DNA of 64,000 nt from Paraburkholderia nodosa (GCF_001718195.1 NZ_MCNV01000003.1:496001-560000), one strand, 5' to 3'; counted from the stretch's first letter, positions 1 to 8,615 are shown. The notes: generated by a model not told the origin, from the letters alone. Translations and numbers: made by a program.

Positions 1-941
1 CTTTCCGTGCGGCCGGAAACGATGCGCAGACCGCGCTTGACCAGCGTCTCCGCCAGCACGCGTGCGTTGTCGACCACTTGCTGCTGGTAGGTCTTGAACT
101 CCGGCGAGAGCGCTTCCTTGAACGCCACGGCCTTGCCGGCAATGACGTGCATGAGCGGACCGCCCTGAATGCCCGGGAAGATGGCCGAGTTGATCTGCTT
201 CTCGAACTCCGCCTTCATCAGGATCACACCGCCGCGTGGGCCGCGCAGGCTCTTGTGCGTGGTCGTGGTGACGAAGTCGGCGTGCGGCACCGGGTTCGGG
301 TAGACGCCTGCGGCGATCAGACCGGCGTAGTGCGCCATGTCGACCATGAAGTACGCGCCAACCGCCTTGGCAACCTTGGCGATGCGCTCGAAGTCGATAC
401 GCAGTGCGAAAGCCGACGCACCGGCGATGATCAGCTTCGGCCTGGTTTCGTGCGCGCGCTTTTCGAGCGCGTCGTAGTCGATGTCTTCCTTGGCGTCGAG
501 GCCGTAGCTCACGACGTTGAACCACTTGCCGCTCATGTTCAGCGCCATGCCGTGCGTGAGGTGACCACCTTCGGCGAGGCTCATGCCCATGATGGTGTCG
601 CCCGGCTTGAGCACGGCGAAGAACACGCCCTGGTTGGCCTGCGAGCCCGAGTTCGGCTGAACGTTCGCGGCTTCGGCGCCGAACAGCTGCTTCACGCGGT
701 CGATCGCGAGCTGCTCGACGATATCCACGTTTTCGCAGCCGCCGTAATAGCGCTTACCGGGGTAGCCTTCGGCGTACTTGTTGGTGAGCTGCGAACCCTG
801 CGCGGCCATGACCGCGGGCGAGGTGTAGTTTTCCGACGCGATGAGCTCGATGTGCTCTTCCTGGCGGCGGTTCTCGAGTTCGATCGCCTTGAAGAGTTCG
901 GGATCGACGTTGGCGATGGTGCTTTCGGCTCTGTCAAACAT
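1..941 (-). CDS. glyA: Serine hydroxymethyltransferase (3' end beyond window)
   Basis: PLP-dependent enzyme that interconverts serine and glycine and charges tetrahydrofolate with a one-carbon unit, in the cytosol. The reading begins at the ATG complementary to 939-941 (MFDRAEST) and runs off the left edge of the window, so about 310 of the usual ~415 residues are visible. Diagnostic stretches are [25 protein letters not shown], the substrate and cofactor region [13 protein letters not shown], and [14 protein letters not shown], whose lysine forms the Schiff base with PLP. It is divergent from ydfG across about 500 bp. The identity is secure; only the C-terminus is unseen. Confidence 0.97.
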   Translation of the reverse strand, partial: MFDRAESTIANVDPELFKAIELENRRQEEHIELIASENYTSPAVMAAQGSQLTNKYAEGYPGKRYYGGCENVDIVEQLAIDRVKQLFGAEAANVQPNSGSQANQGVFFAVLKPGDTIMGMSLAEGGHLTHGMALNMSGKWFNVVSYGLDAKEDIDYDALEKRAHETRPKLIIAGASAFALRIDFERIAKVAKAVGAYFMVDMAHYAGLIAAGVYPNPVPHADFVTTTTHKSLRGPRGGVILMKAEFEKQINSAIFPGIQGGPLMHVIAGKAVAFKEALSPEFKTYQQQVVDNARVLAETLVKRGLRIVSGRTE

Positions 942-1436
942 ACGGATTCCGTTAAGTGTGTTCAGGTTGACCGGGTCTCGCGCGGAACGCGTAGCGGGTA
1001 CGCGGCGCTGCTGGCGAAGAGGCCAGCCTTGACGTGGCGGAACGAGGTGCCGCACACGCGAGGCAGGACAGCCCCCGCAGCGCAAACGAAAGCGCGCGAA
1101 ATCAGGCTGCCCAGGCGAACGGCAAAACGGCACCCTGCGCTTCACGGTGGGTCGTTCCACCTTGAGTCCCCAATAACAAGCGCATGGCTACCGCCAATGC
1201 CGCCATTTCGGAACCCTATCGCCAGTCACGCAGGGATTGAGCGCGTTAGTTTATTGGAACGGCAGGGAATAGGCAACCGCCCGCCCCCAGTGCGCTCGGG
1301 CGTCCCGCGGGCTGCGACGCGCCGTGCGGCGGCGCCGGCCATGCGATCCGCGCGCGTACTGTCCCTTTCTTGCCGCCATGCGGCATTGCAAGTAGGCTCT
1401 CCCCTTTTCCCGCCTTCTACCGACCAGAGAGCCACC
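942..1436. other. Intergenic region between glyA and ydfG, no gene seen
   Basis: About 495 bp lie between the divergent glyA and ydfG starts. Open frames cross it on both strands, but they are extensions or shadows of the flanking genes and match no family I know. I looked for glycine-riboswitch landmarks upstream of glyA and did not find them. A short CTGGC/GCCAG hairpin near 1011-1026 would fall in the glyA leader. No promoter could be placed with confidence. Confidence 0.5.
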
Positions 1437-2183
1437 ATGATCGTTTTCGTCACCGGCGCGTCCGCAGGATTCGGCGCCGCCATCGCTCGCGCCTTCGTGA
1501 AGGGCGGACATCGCGTCGTCGCCACGGCTCGCCGCAAGGACCGCCTCGACGCCCTCGCCGCCGAACTCGGCGACGCCCTCCTGCCCATCGAGCTCGACGT
1601 GCGCGACCGCGCGGCGGTCGAAGCCGCGCCCGGCGCGCTGCCGCCCGGGTTCGCCGGCATCGACGTGCTGGTCAACAACGCCGGCCTCGCGCTCGGCGTG
1701 GAGCCGGCACAGAAGGCCGACCTCGACGAGTGGGAAACCATGATCGACACCAACTGCACCGGTCTCGTGCAGGTCACTCACGCGTTCTTGCCCGGCATGG
1801 TCGAGCGCAACCGCGGCCACATTTTCAATATCGGTTCGGTGGCGGGCCGCTGGCCGTATGCGGGGGGCAACGTCTATGGCGCGACCAAGGCGTTCGTGCG
1901 TCAGTTCAGCCTGAACCTGCGCGCTGACCTCGCGGGCACGGCACTGCGCGTGACCGACATCGAGCCGGGCCTGTGCGGCGGCACCGAGTTCTCGAACGTG
2001 CGCTTTCGCGGCGACGACACCCGGGCAGCCAGCGTCTACAAGGACGTGCAGCCGCTCACGGCCGAGGACATCGCCGATTCGATCTACTGGATCGCCACGC
2101 GCCCCGGGCACGTCAACATCAACACGATCGAACTGATGCCCGTTGCCCAGACATTCGCCGGTACCAGTATCCACCGCGGCTAA
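1437..2183 (+). CDS. ydfG: NADP-dependent 3-hydroxy acid / serine dehydrogenase (SDR, YdfG type)
   Basis: A 248-residue classical short-chain dehydrogenase. The cofactor motif TGASAGFG is at residues 6-13, NNAG at 80-83, and the catalytic Ser134, Tyr147 and Lys151 lie in the segment NIGSVAGRWPYAGGNVYGAT. The stretch DIEPGLCGGTEFSNVRF matches E. coli YdfG, which oxidises serine, allo-threonine and other 3-hydroxy acids with NADP. The cytosolic enzyme stands alone, with ybgC starting 77 bp downstream. The ATG at 1437 is chosen because the SDR fold begins there; the frame stays open far upstream without family resemblance. The YdfG-type call is firm, the physiological substrate is inferred. Confidence 0.93.
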   Translation: MIVFVTGASAGFGAAIARAFVKGGHRVVATARRKDRLDALAAELGDALLPIELDVRDRAAVEAAPGALPPGFAGIDVLVNNAGLALGVEPAQKADLDEWETMIDTNCTGLVQVTHAFLPGMVERNRGHIFNIGSVAGRWPYAGGNVYGATKAFVRQFSLNLRADLAGTALRVTDIEPGLCGGTEFSNVRFRGDDTRAASVYKDVQPLTAEDIADSIYWIATRPGHVNINTIELMPVAQTFAGTSIHRG

Positions 2184-2247
2184 AAATACCTTACAAATTT
2201 AATACTTACGTCAGTCGTACGAAAGACGTAGGGGCCTCGCGTTCCGG

Positions 2248-2253
2248 TAGAAT
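2248..2253 (+). promoter_or_regulatory. Candidate -10 element of the ybgC-tol-pal operon
   Basis: TAGAAT lies 7 bp before the ATG at 2261. A transcript starting about 7 bp downstream of this hexamer would begin at or next to the start codon, giving a leaderless mRNA. The -35 region (about 2225-2230, GACGTA) is poor, so the call is tentative. Confidence 0.4.
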
Positions 2254-2260
2254 GCGCGGC

Positions 2261-2746
2261 ATGGAAAATTCCACCAGCAAGCCGGACGCGGCGTCGTCAC
2301 CGGCCGGGCGCGGCTTTACGTGGCCGGTGCGCGTCTACTACGAGGACACCGACGCCGGTGGCATCGTGTTTTACGCGAATTACCTGAAGTTCTTCGAACG
2401 CGCGCGCACCGAATGGCTGCGCGCGTGCGGCGTCGATCAGCGTCGGCTCGCCGAGGAAACGGGCGTGCTCTTCGTCGTGCGCAGCACCGCGCTCGACTAC
2501 CGTTCGCCGGCGCGCCTCGACGACGTCGTCACCACCGTCAGCCGCGTCGAGAAGCTGGGCCGCGCCTCGGTCGACTTCATGCAGGAAGCGTGGCGCGAAA
2601 ACACGCTGCTCGCCACGGGCACCATTCGCGTTGCCTGCGTCGACAGCACGGCCATGCGGCCCGCACCCATTCCGGCCCCCGTTCATGAAGCCTTGCAACG
2701 TGGACCCCAGAAAGACCTGTACGCCGTGTCAACGGCAGTGCAGTAA
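2261..2746 (+). CDS. ybgC: Tol-Pal-associated acyl-CoA thioesterase YbgC
   Basis: Hotdog-fold thioesterase of 161 residues that hydrolyses short- or medium-chain acyl-CoA and is linked to phospholipid metabolism near the Tol-Pal complex. The signature YYEDTDAGGIVFYANYLKFF contains the catalytic aspartate, followed by ERARTEWLR. It is the first gene of the ybgC-tolQ-tolR-tolA-tolB-pal-cpoB operon, with 154 bp before tolQ. An in-frame ATG at 2252 would add three residues; 2261 is preferred because a TAGAAT box at 2248-2253 overlaps the earlier codon. No Shine-Dalgarno sequence precedes either start. Confidence 0.93.
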   Translation: MENSTSKPDAASSPAGRGFTWPVRVYYEDTDAGGIVFYANYLKFFERARTEWLRACGVDQRRLAEETGVLFVVRSTALDYRSPARLDDVVTTVSRVEKLGRASVDFMQEAWRENTLLATGTIRVACVDSTAMRPAPIPAPVHEALQRGPQKDLYAVSTAVQ

Positions 2747-2900
2747 TTACCGTTGATACGACGCCAGTGAACTCGCGCCGGTCAATGCAGGACCAAGCAG
2801 GGTTCGGCCGCGACGGCACGAGAGCTTCCCAACCGCCTACGGGAAGCCTTGCGTTGTCTTGCAGCCGCTCGCCCCTTTCGGGACGTCACAACGAACCTAT

Positions 2901-3578
2901 ATGAACACTACACAAGATCTGTCGATCATTTCTCTCGTTCTTAATGCGAGCATACTGGCACAGGCGGTGATGGGGCTTCTTCTGCTCATGTCGCTGATTT
3001 CCTGGACTTTCATCTTCCGCAAGTGGTTTGCGATCCGCCGGGCGCGGTCCCAGACAGAGCGCTTCGAGCGCGACTTCTGGTCAGGCGGCGACCTGCAGGC
3101 GCTCTACCAGAGCGCAGCCAACAACCGTCACACGATCGGCGCGCTCGAGCGTATCTTCGAGTCGGGCATGCGCGAATTCCTGAAGGCGAAAGAGAAGCGC
3201 CTGAACGATCCGAGCCTCGTGCTCGACGGCGCCCGCCGCGCGATGCGCGCCGCCTTCCAGCGCGAAATGGATGCGCTCGAGGCGAACCTCTCGTTCCTCG
3301 CTTCGGTCGGCTCGGTGAGTCCGTACATCGGTCTTTTCGGCACGGTCTGGGGGATCATGAACGCGTTCCGCGGTCTCGCGAACGTGCAGCAGGCAACGCT
3401 CGCGAACGTCGCGCCCGGCATCGCCGAAGCGCTGACGGCGACCGCGATCGGTCTGTTCGCCGCCATTCCGGCGGTGGTCGCGTATAACAGCTACGCACAC
3501 GACATCGACCGTCTGGCGATCCGCTTCGAAACCTTCATCGAAGAGTTTTCGAACATCCTGCAGCGTCAGGCCCACTAA
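2901..3578 (+). CDS. tolQ: Tol-Pal system proton channel subunit TolQ
   Basis: Inner-membrane protein of 225 residues, homologous to ExbB and MotA. With TolR it forms the proton-driven motor that energises TolA during outer-membrane constriction. Three membrane segments are visible: near residues 12-35 (AQAVMGLLLLMSLISWTFIF), around 130-155 (the SVSPYIGLFGTVWGIMNAF region) and around 165-190 (ALTATAIGLFAAIPAVVAYN). The family signature GLFGTVWGIM and the polar threonines in helix 3 are present. The length is normal. It is followed 24 bp later by tolR. Confidence 0.97.
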   Translation: MNTTQDLSIISLVLNASILAQAVMGLLLLMSLISWTFIFRKWFAIRRARSQTERFERDFWSGGDLQALYQSAANNRHTIGALERIFESGMREFLKAKEKRLNDPSLVLDGARRAMRAAFQREMDALEANLSFLASVGSVSPYIGLFGTVWGIMNAFRGLANVQQATLANVAPGIAEALTATAIGLFAAIPAVVAYNSYAHDIDRLAIRFETFIEEFSNILQRQAH

Positions 3579-3602
3579 TCTTCACGAAGCAAGGAGTCGA
3601 AG

Positions 3603-4049
3603 ATGGGAGGCTCAGTCCGTTCGAGCATGCGAGGCAGCCGCTCGCGCCGTGCGATGGCCGACATCAACGTCGTGCCGTACATCGACGTGATGCTGGTGTT
3701 GCTCGTGATCTTCATGGTGACCGCGCCGCTCGTGGCGCCGTCCATTGTCAACCTGCCGACCGTCGGCGGCGCGTCGCAGCAGCAGCAGGTGCCGCCCGTC
3801 GTGGTCAATATTCGCCCCGACGGCAATCTGAGCGTACGCTACAAGGATGACTCCGGCGCCACGCAGCAACAGACCATGACGCGCGCCGATCTCAACGGCT
3901 TCGTCGCCGATCGCGAGCAGAGCCATCCCGACCAGCCCGTCGTGATCGCCGCCGACAAGTCCGTCAAATACGAGACGGTGATGAACGTGATGTCCGACCT
4001 GAAGTCGCATGGCGTCAAACGTGTCGGACTGCTCGTCAAATCGCAATGA
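3603..4049 (+). CDS. tolR: Tol-Pal system protein TolR
   Basis: A 148-residue inner-membrane protein of the ExbD/TolR family with one N-terminal transmembrane helix, about residues 20-43 (DINVVPYIDVMLVLLVIFMV). The aspartate in PYIDVMLVLL is the proton-path residue of this family. The rest is periplasmic. Its start follows the AAGGAG ribosome site (AGCAAGGAGTCGAAG) after tolQ. The last codon and stop overlap the tolA start by 4 bp, consistent with translational coupling. Confidence 0.96.
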   Translation: MGGSVRSSMRGSRSRRAMADINVVPYIDVMLVLLVIFMVTAPLVAPSIVNLPTVGGASQQQQVPPVVVNIRPDGNLSVRYKDDSGATQQQTMTRADLNGFVADREQSHPDQPVVIAADKSVKYETVMNVMSDLKSHGVKRVGLLVKSQ

Positions 4050-5032
4050 TCCGCAAGAACGATTCGTATCCGCTGCAGCCTCCGCGAGAGCGTGGCACAG
4101 GACGTGCTATCGCCCTCGCGGTGCTCATGCACGTGCTGCTCGGCCTGTTCCTCTATCACGGCATCCGCTGGCAGAACAGCACGCCGGCGGGTGAAGAGGC
4201 GGAACTGTGGACCGAGGTGCCGGACCTGTCGACACCGAAGCCGCTGCCGCCGCCCGCGCCGGTCGCCCCTGCCCCGCCGCCGCCTCAAACCGAGGAAGCC
4301 GACATTGCGCTGCAACAGCAAAAGCGTAAGCAGCAGGAAGCGCAGCGCGAGGCGCAACTGGCCGAGCAGCAGCAGCGTCTGAAAGCCCAGCAGGAAGCCG
4401 AAGCGAAGCGTCAGCAGCTCGCGGCCCAGCAGGCCGCGCAGCAGAAGGCCGAAAAACTCAAGCAGCAGCAGGAACAGCAGCAAGCCGCGGCGGAGAAGCA
4501 AAAGCAGCTGCAGCAGCAGGACGCGCTCAAGAAGCAGCAGCAGGAAGAAGAGCAGCAGAAGCAGGCGAAGCTCGACGCGCAGAAGAAGGCCGACGCCGAG
4601 AAGGCGGCCAAGGCGAAGGCGCAAGCCGACGCCCAGGCGAAGAAGCTCGACGCGGAACGCCGCGCCCGCATCGCGCAGATGCAAGGCTCGATGGGCGGCG
4701 GCGAAGGTACGAGCGGCAACGGTCTTGCGAAGAGCGGCACGGGCAGCGGCTCGGGCGGCAACGCGACATCGCCGGGCTACGCCGACAAGGTGCGCCGCCG
4801 CGTGCGTCCGAACATCGTGTGGGCGGGCGAAACGTCGGGTCTCGAAACGGAGATCGCGGTGCGTTGCTCGCCGACCGGCACGCTGCTTTCGGCGACGATC
4901 TCGCGCAGCAGCGGCAACGCGTCGTGGGACGACGCCGCGTTGCGGGCAGTTCAGCGCTCGGATCCGATGCCGGTCGATACCGACGGCAAGGCGCCTTCTA
5001 GCTTCAAGATCACCTTGCGCCCGGCAGGTTGA
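4046..5032 (+). CDS. tolA: Tol-Pal energy-transducing protein TolA
   Basis: A 328-residue TonB-like transducer spanning the periplasm. One transmembrane helix lies near residues 15-35 (AIALAVLMHVLLGLFLYHGI), followed by a Pro-rich stretch, a long Gln/Lys/Ala/Glu-rich helical domain (about 85-215) rich in runs such as QQQEEEQQKQAKLDAQKK, a Gly/Ser hinge and a C-terminal domain of about 90 residues that contacts TolB and Pal. The C-terminal domain has the paired cysteine-and-arginine pattern IAVRCSPTGTLL. It overlaps tolR by 4 bp. The domain II repeats make length variation between strains likely. Confidence 0.95.
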   Translation: MIRKNDSYPLQPPRERGTGRAIALAVLMHVLLGLFLYHGIRWQNSTPAGEEAELWTEVPDLSTPKPLPPPAPVAPAPPPPQTEEADIALQQQKRKQQEAQREAQLAEQQQRLKAQQEAEAKRQQLAAQQAAQQKAEKLKQQQEQQQAAAEKQKQLQQQDALKKQQQEEEQQKQAKLDAQKKADAEKAAKAKAQADAQAKKLDAERRARIAQMQGSMGGGEGTSGNGLAKSGTGSGSGGNATSPGYADKVRRRVRPNIVWAGETSGLETEIAVRCSPTGTLLSATISRSSGNASWDDAALRAVQRSDPMPVDTDGKAPSSFKITLRPAG

Positions 5033-5070
5033 TGGCGAGCGCAAGGCGCAGAAAGGTTGAGGAAAGCCGC

Positions 5071-5131
5071 CGCGCAACAGTGGCTAATAAGGAACGATTC
5101 GAACGTTTTCGGGTCAGTCTGCTGTTGCGCG
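5071..5131 (+). repeat. Inverted repeat in the tolA-tolB gap
   Basis: CGCGCAACAG at 5071-5080 is the exact reverse complement of CTGTTGCGCG at 5122-5131. A smaller nested stem (AACG at 5093-5096, CGTT at 5104-5107) surrounds the palindrome TTCGAA. The whole structure sits in the 136-bp gap before tolB and has no T-run, so it looks like an RNA structure or protein site rather than a terminator. Confidence 0.6.
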
Positions 5132-5168
5132 TTATGACAAAATTGCTTTTTTCAGGAAATATCACAGC

Positions 5169-6461
5169 ATGACATTGATGACGAAGCTTGGCCTGCGAAC
5201 CCTCGTCGCGTCCTGCCTGATCACGGCGGGCGGCGCGGCGAACGCACAACTCAACGTCCTCGTCACCGGCGTGGGCTCCACCCAGTTCCCCATCGCCACG
5301 GCTAACTTTGCCGGTGAAGCGAATTCGCCCGAGCAGGTCGCGGCCATCGTGCGCGCCGACCTGCAACGCAGCGGGAAATTTACGAATATCGATGCCGGCA
5401 GCGCACCGATCTCGGAAAACGACTCCGTCGACCTCGGCAGCTGGAAGGCCAAGGGCGCCAACGCGTTCGTTGCGGGCAGCGTGAACAAGCTCGCCAACGG
5501 CCAGTACGAAGTGCGCTTCAAGCTCTACGACACCGTGAAGGGCGAAAGCCTCGGCGGCCTCGTGCTCACGAGCCCGGCAAGCGGCCTGCGCATGAGCGCG
5601 CACAAGGTTGCGGACTACATCTATCAGAAGCTGCTCGGCGATCGCGGCGTGTTCGCCACGCGTCTTTCATACGTGATCAAGACGGGCGGCCGCTTCCAGC
5701 TGCAGGTTTCGGACTCCGATGGACAAGACGCGCATATCGCGCTGTCGAGCCCCGAGCCGATCATCTCGCCGGCCTGGTCGCCCGACGGCACCAAGGTCGC
5801 TTACGTATCTTTCGAAAAGAAGAAGCCGATCGTCTACGTGCACGACCTGCCGACGGGTCGCCGCGTGATCATTTCGGACCAGAAGGGCAACAATTCGGCG
5901 CCGGCCTGGTCTCCCGACGGCCGCACGCTCGCAGTAGCATTGTCGCGCACGGGCAACACGCAGATCTTCGCCGTCAATGCCGACGGCTCCGGCCTGCACC
6001 GCCTCACGCAAGGCACGACGATCGACACCGAACCCAACTACTCTCCTGACGGACGCTGGATTTATTTCACGAGCGACCGCGGCGGCCAGCCTCAGATTTA
6101 CAAGATGCCGGCCCAGGGCGAAAGCGCCGCAGCGGCACAGCGTGTGACGTTTACCGGCAACTACAATACGAGCCCGAAGGCCAGCCCGGACGGCAAGCAA
6201 CTGGCGTACATCTCACGCACGGGCGGCGGATTTAAGCTGTACATTCAAGATCTGCAGTCCGGTGTCGCCACGGCGCTCACTGACACGACACATGACGAGT
6301 CGCCCAGCTTCGCGGCGAACGGTCAGTACATTCTTTACGCCACACAGGTGAACGGCCGTGGCGTGCTGGCTGCTGTATCGACCGACGGTCGTACGCGGCA
6401 AATCCTGTCCGTTCAGGGCGGCAGCGTACGCGAGCCGTCCTGGGGTCCTTTTATGCAATAA
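5169..6461 (+). CDS. tolB: Tol-Pal periplasmic beta-propeller TolB
   Basis: Periplasmic protein of 430 residues. A signal peptide (about residues 1-25, ending in AGGAANA) is followed by the N-terminal alpha/beta domain ([20 protein letters not shown] region) and a six-bladed propeller with repeated WSPDGT or YSPDGR motifs (for example [14 protein letters not shown] and [13 protein letters not shown]). TolB shuttles between Pal and TolA and relays motor force to the outer membrane. It lies 136 bp after tolA, the widest gap in the operon, with an inverted repeat between them. Pal follows after 18 bp. Confidence 0.97.
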   Translation: MTLMTKLGLRTLVASCLITAGGAANAQLNVLVTGVGSTQFPIATANFAGEANSPEQVAAIVRADLQRSGKFTNIDAGSAPISENDSVDLGSWKAKGANAFVAGSVNKLANGQYEVRFKLYDTVKGESLGGLVLTSPASGLRMSAHKVADYIYQKLLGDRGVFATRLSYVIKTGGRFQLQVSDSDGQDAHIALSSPEPIISPAWSPDGTKVAYVSFEKKKPIVYVHDLPTGRRVIISDQKGNNSAPAWSPDGRTLAVALSRTGNTQIFAVNADGSGLHRLTQGTTIDTEPNYSPDGRWIYFTSDRGGQPQIYKMPAQGESAAAAQRVTFTGNYNTSPKASPDGKQLAYISRTGGGFKLYIQDLQSGVATALTDTTHDESPSFAANGQYILYATQVNGRGVLAAVSTDGRTRQILSVQGGSVREPSWGPFMQ

Positions 6462-6479
6462 CACTTCAGGAGAGAAATA

Positions 6480-6986
6480 ATGATGTCGAAGAAAGTACGC
6501 CTGGCCTTGGCCGTCTTGATGATCGGTGCACTGGCAGCGTGTAAGTCGGGTGTCAAGGAAACGAACCCGAACGCCGGTGCGATGAACACCCAGCCGAACC
6601 CGAACGCGGTCGCCCAGGTGAACGTCGATGAGCTGAACAATCCGAACAGCCCGCTCGCCAAGCGCAGCGTGTACTTCGATTTCGACAGCTACGCCGTCAA
6701 GGACGACTACCAGTCGCTGCTGCAAGCTCACGCACAGTACCTCAAGACGCACCCGGAACGTCACGTCCTGATCCAGGGCAACACCGACGAGCGCGGCACG
6801 AGCGAATACAACCTGGCGCTGGGTCAAAAGCGTGCTGAAGCGGTCCGTCGCGCCCTCTCGCTGATGGGCGTGCCCGATTCGCAAATGGAAGCCGTCAGCC
6901 TCGGTAAGGAAAAGCCGGTCGCAACGGGCCACGACGAAGCATCGTGGGCGCAGAACCGCCGTGCTGACCTCGTGTATCAACAGTAA
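6480..6986 (+). CDS. pal: Peptidoglycan-associated lipoprotein Pal
   Basis: Outer-membrane lipoprotein of 168 residues. The lipobox LAAC puts the lipidated cysteine at residue 21. The C-terminal OmpA-like domain carries VYFDFDSYAV and the peptidoglycan-binding segment GNTDERGTSEYNLALGQKRA, with its conserved Asp and Arg. An AGGAGAG ribosome site at 6468-6474 supports the ATG at 6480; a second ATG follows immediately. Pal anchors the outer membrane to the cell wall and is the end point of TolQRAB action. Confidence 0.97.
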   Translation: MMSKKVRLALAVLMIGALAACKSGVKETNPNAGAMNTQPNPNAVAQVNVDELNNPNSPLAKRSVYFDFDSYAVKDDYQSLLQAHAQYLKTHPERHVLIQGNTDERGTSEYNLALGQKRAEAVRRALSLMGVPDSQMEAVSLGKEKPVATGHDEASWAQNRRADLVYQQ

Positions 6987-7009
6987 TTGAGCATTGGATG
7001 AAGGGGCGT

Positions 7010-7759
7010 ATGTCGCACCGTTTCTCCCCGCTGCGCGTAGCCGCAGCCGCTTGCGTGGCTGGCGTCGCCTTTGCGGCGCTGCCGGCCCACGCGGGTATCT
7101 TCGATGACGATCAGGCGCGCCAGGCGATTCTCGACCTGCGCGCGAAAACGGACAGCCTGTCCAGCCAGCTGTCCGCCGCTCAACGCACGATCCTCGACCA
7201 GTCCAACCACCTCGACCAGCTCAACCAGCAGGTCGCGACGTTGCGCGGACAGAACGAGGATATGGCGAACCAGTTGGCGACCCTGCAGAAGCAACAGAAG
7301 GACTACTACACGGATCTCGACACGCGACTCAAGAAGTTCGAGCCGCAGCAGGAGACCGTGGACGGCATGCAAGGCACGGTTCAGCCGGGTGAGATGGACG
7401 CGTTCAACGCCGCTTCGCAGCAGTTCCGCAACGGCGACTTCAAGAACGCGGCGGCATCGTTCCGTAGCTTCATCGCGAAGTTCCCGCAGAGTCCTTACCA
7501 GCCGACCGCGCAGTACTGGCTCGGCAACGCGCTGTATGCGCTGAAGGACTACAAGGGGTCGACCGCGACGTGGCAGAACGTCGTCAACAAATACCCGCAA
7601 CACCCGCGTGCCCCCGAGGCACTGCTGGCCATTGCAAACAATCAGATCGAGCAGGGGCAAAAGGCTGCGGCCAAACGCACGCTCGAGCAGGTCGTTTCGC
7701 AATACGGCAACTCGGATGTCGCCCAGACGGCGCAGAGCAAGCTTTCACAGCTCAAATAA
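7010..7759 (+). CDS. cpoB: Cell-division coordinator CpoB (YbgF)
   Basis: Periplasmic protein of 249 residues: a signal peptide ending near ALPAHA, a trimerising coiled coil (about residues 35-100, AKTDSLSSQLSAAQ then LDQLNQQVATLRGQNEDM), and C-terminal TPR repeats (FRNGDFKNAAASFRSFIAKF, AQYWLGNALYALKDYKGS, AALLAIANNQIEQG-like repeats). CpoB links Tol-Pal to PBP1B-driven septal synthesis. The ATG at 7010 is preferred over the in-frame ATG at 6998 because AAGGGG at 7001-7006 is correctly spaced for it. It is the last gene of the operon. Confidence 0.94.
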   Translation: MSHRFSPLRVAAAACVAGVAFAALPAHAGIFDDDQARQAILDLRAKTDSLSSQLSAAQRTILDQSNHLDQLNQQVATLRGQNEDMANQLATLQKQQKDYYTDLDTRLKKFEPQQETVDGMQGTVQPGEMDAFNAASQQFRNGDFKNAAASFRSFIAKFPQSPYQPTAQYWLGNALYALKDYKGSTATWQNVVNKYPQHPRAPEALLAIANNQIEQGQKAAAKRTLEQVVSQYGNSDVAQTAQSKLSQLK

Positions 7760-7833
7760 GCGCTGCTGGATGGTTTTGGCGTGACGTGGCGCTGGCTAAT
7801 GCCAATGCCGCGAAATGCGCCTCTCGCATACAG

Positions 7834-7877
7834 GGAAGGCCCGGGGCACGGCGTGCTCCGGGCGCTTCCATCGGTTT
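7834..7877 (+). terminator. Probable terminator of the tol-pal operon
   Basis: A GGAAG/CTTCC outer stem and a CCCGGGGCAC/GTGCTCCGGG inner stem (7834-7869, loop GGC) are followed by ATCGGTTTTA. The T-run is short and begins a few bases after the stem. Confidence 0.6.
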
Positions 7878-7891
7878 TATGACGGCAAAAG

Positions 7892-7920
7892 TTGACGCGT
7901 TGACCAGACGCCGCTATAAT
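7892..7920 (+). promoter_or_regulatory. Promoter of tRNA-Lys
   Basis: TTGACG (7892-7897) and a perfect TATAAT (7915-7920) are separated by 17 bp. The tRNA begins 15 bp after the -10, giving a leader of roughly 8 nucleotides. This is one of the best sigma-70 matches in the window. Confidence 0.85.
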
Positions 7921-7934
7921 CCCGCTTCTCTTTT

Positions 7935-8010
7935 GGGTCGTTAGCTCAGCTGGTAGAGCAGCGGACTTTTAATCCGTTGGTCACAGGTTCGAATCCCGTA
8001 CGGCCTACCA
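7935..8010 (+). tRNA. tRNA-Lys (anticodon UUU)
   Basis: A 76-nt cloverleaf with encoded CCA (8008-8010). The anticodon loop CTTTTAA carries TTT. D-arm GCTC/GAGC, anticodon stem GCGGA/TCCGT and T-loop TTCGAAT are canonical. The acceptor stem GGGTCGT/ACGGCCT contains G1-U72 and U4-G69 wobbles, and the T-stem has an A51-C63 mismatch, which is unusually weak for a bacterial tRNA. Its own promoter and terminator flank it. Confidence 0.95.
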
Positions 8011-8021
8011 AAGCATCAAAC

Positions 8022-8051
8022 AAAAAGCCCAGTCTCCGGACTGGGCTTTTT
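8022..8051 (+). terminator. Rho-independent terminator after tRNA-Lys
   Basis: AAAAAGCCCAGTC, loop TCCG, GACTGGGCTTTTT: a perfect 13-bp stem with A- and T-runs on both sides, so it can work in either direction. Confidence 0.93.
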
Positions 8052-8168
8052 GCTTTGCAGCGTACGGCGCAGGCTCAAGCGTCTTGAGTGACTCGGCGCG
8101 CGAGCATGCGTCCAGCATGTATACTCCCTCCCCCGCCGTCCCATCCCCGCTGCACAGGCCACGTCATC

Positions 8169-8615
8169 ATGAAGTTCACGACCCTTGCCTGCGCCCTGCT
8201 CGCGCTTTTCTGGCTCAGTCTGCGCGTTCAGGCGCAAATTCAACCGCAACCCGAAGACTACGCATACCTGCGCCGCATACGCGTGCCGGACGCCGTCGTC
8301 AATTGCGTTGCCGCGCTCGACCAGTGGGTGCATAAGGCGCAGCGTTACGATTCGCTGCTCGTGCCCGATCGGCGCGCGCTCTCGGCGAAAATCGAGCAGC
8401 CCGCGCCCGCGAATGCCACGCCCACGCCCGTCGCGAGCGACGCACTTTCGCCTGCCCCGTCCATCGACACACTGATCCATCTGCGCGCCTTCGCCAAGGT
8501 CCGCGGCAAGTACGCCTGGGTGCCCGTGAAGGCCACCTGCGGGATCTGGCATTCGCACGTCGTCGACGTCGCGCTGTCGCCGCGCGGCACGCACGCAACG
8601 TCGCCGATCCACTGA
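8169..8615 (+). CDS. Small exported protein of unknown function
   Basis: A 148-residue protein I do not recognise with certainty. The ATG at 8169 opens a clear signal peptide (MKFTTLACALLALFWLSLRV, cleavage likely after VQA). The mature part has two cysteines (VVNCVAALDQW and KATCGIWHS) that could form a disulfide, a basic YLRRIRVPDAVV segment and a Pro/Ala-rich middle. The frame is open upstream to 8088, but only the 8169 start gives an export signal. It sits alone between two terminators. Export is seen in the sequence; function is not. Confidence 0.7.
   Translation: MKFTTLACALLALFWLSLRVQAQIQPQPEDYAYLRRIRVPDAVVNCVAALDQWVHKAQRYDSLLVPDRRALSAKIEQPAPANATPTPVASDALSPAPSIDTLIHLRAFAKVRGKYAWVPVKATCGIWHSHVVDVALSPRGTHATSPIH

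Noticed and set aside
942..1436. Possible glycine riboswitch upstream of glyA
   Set aside because: The conserved glycine-aptamer segments could not be found on either strand.
4280..4680. CAG-rich tract resembling a repeat array
   Set aside because: It encodes the normal Gln/Lys/Ala-rich domain II of TolA; no array or spacer structure.
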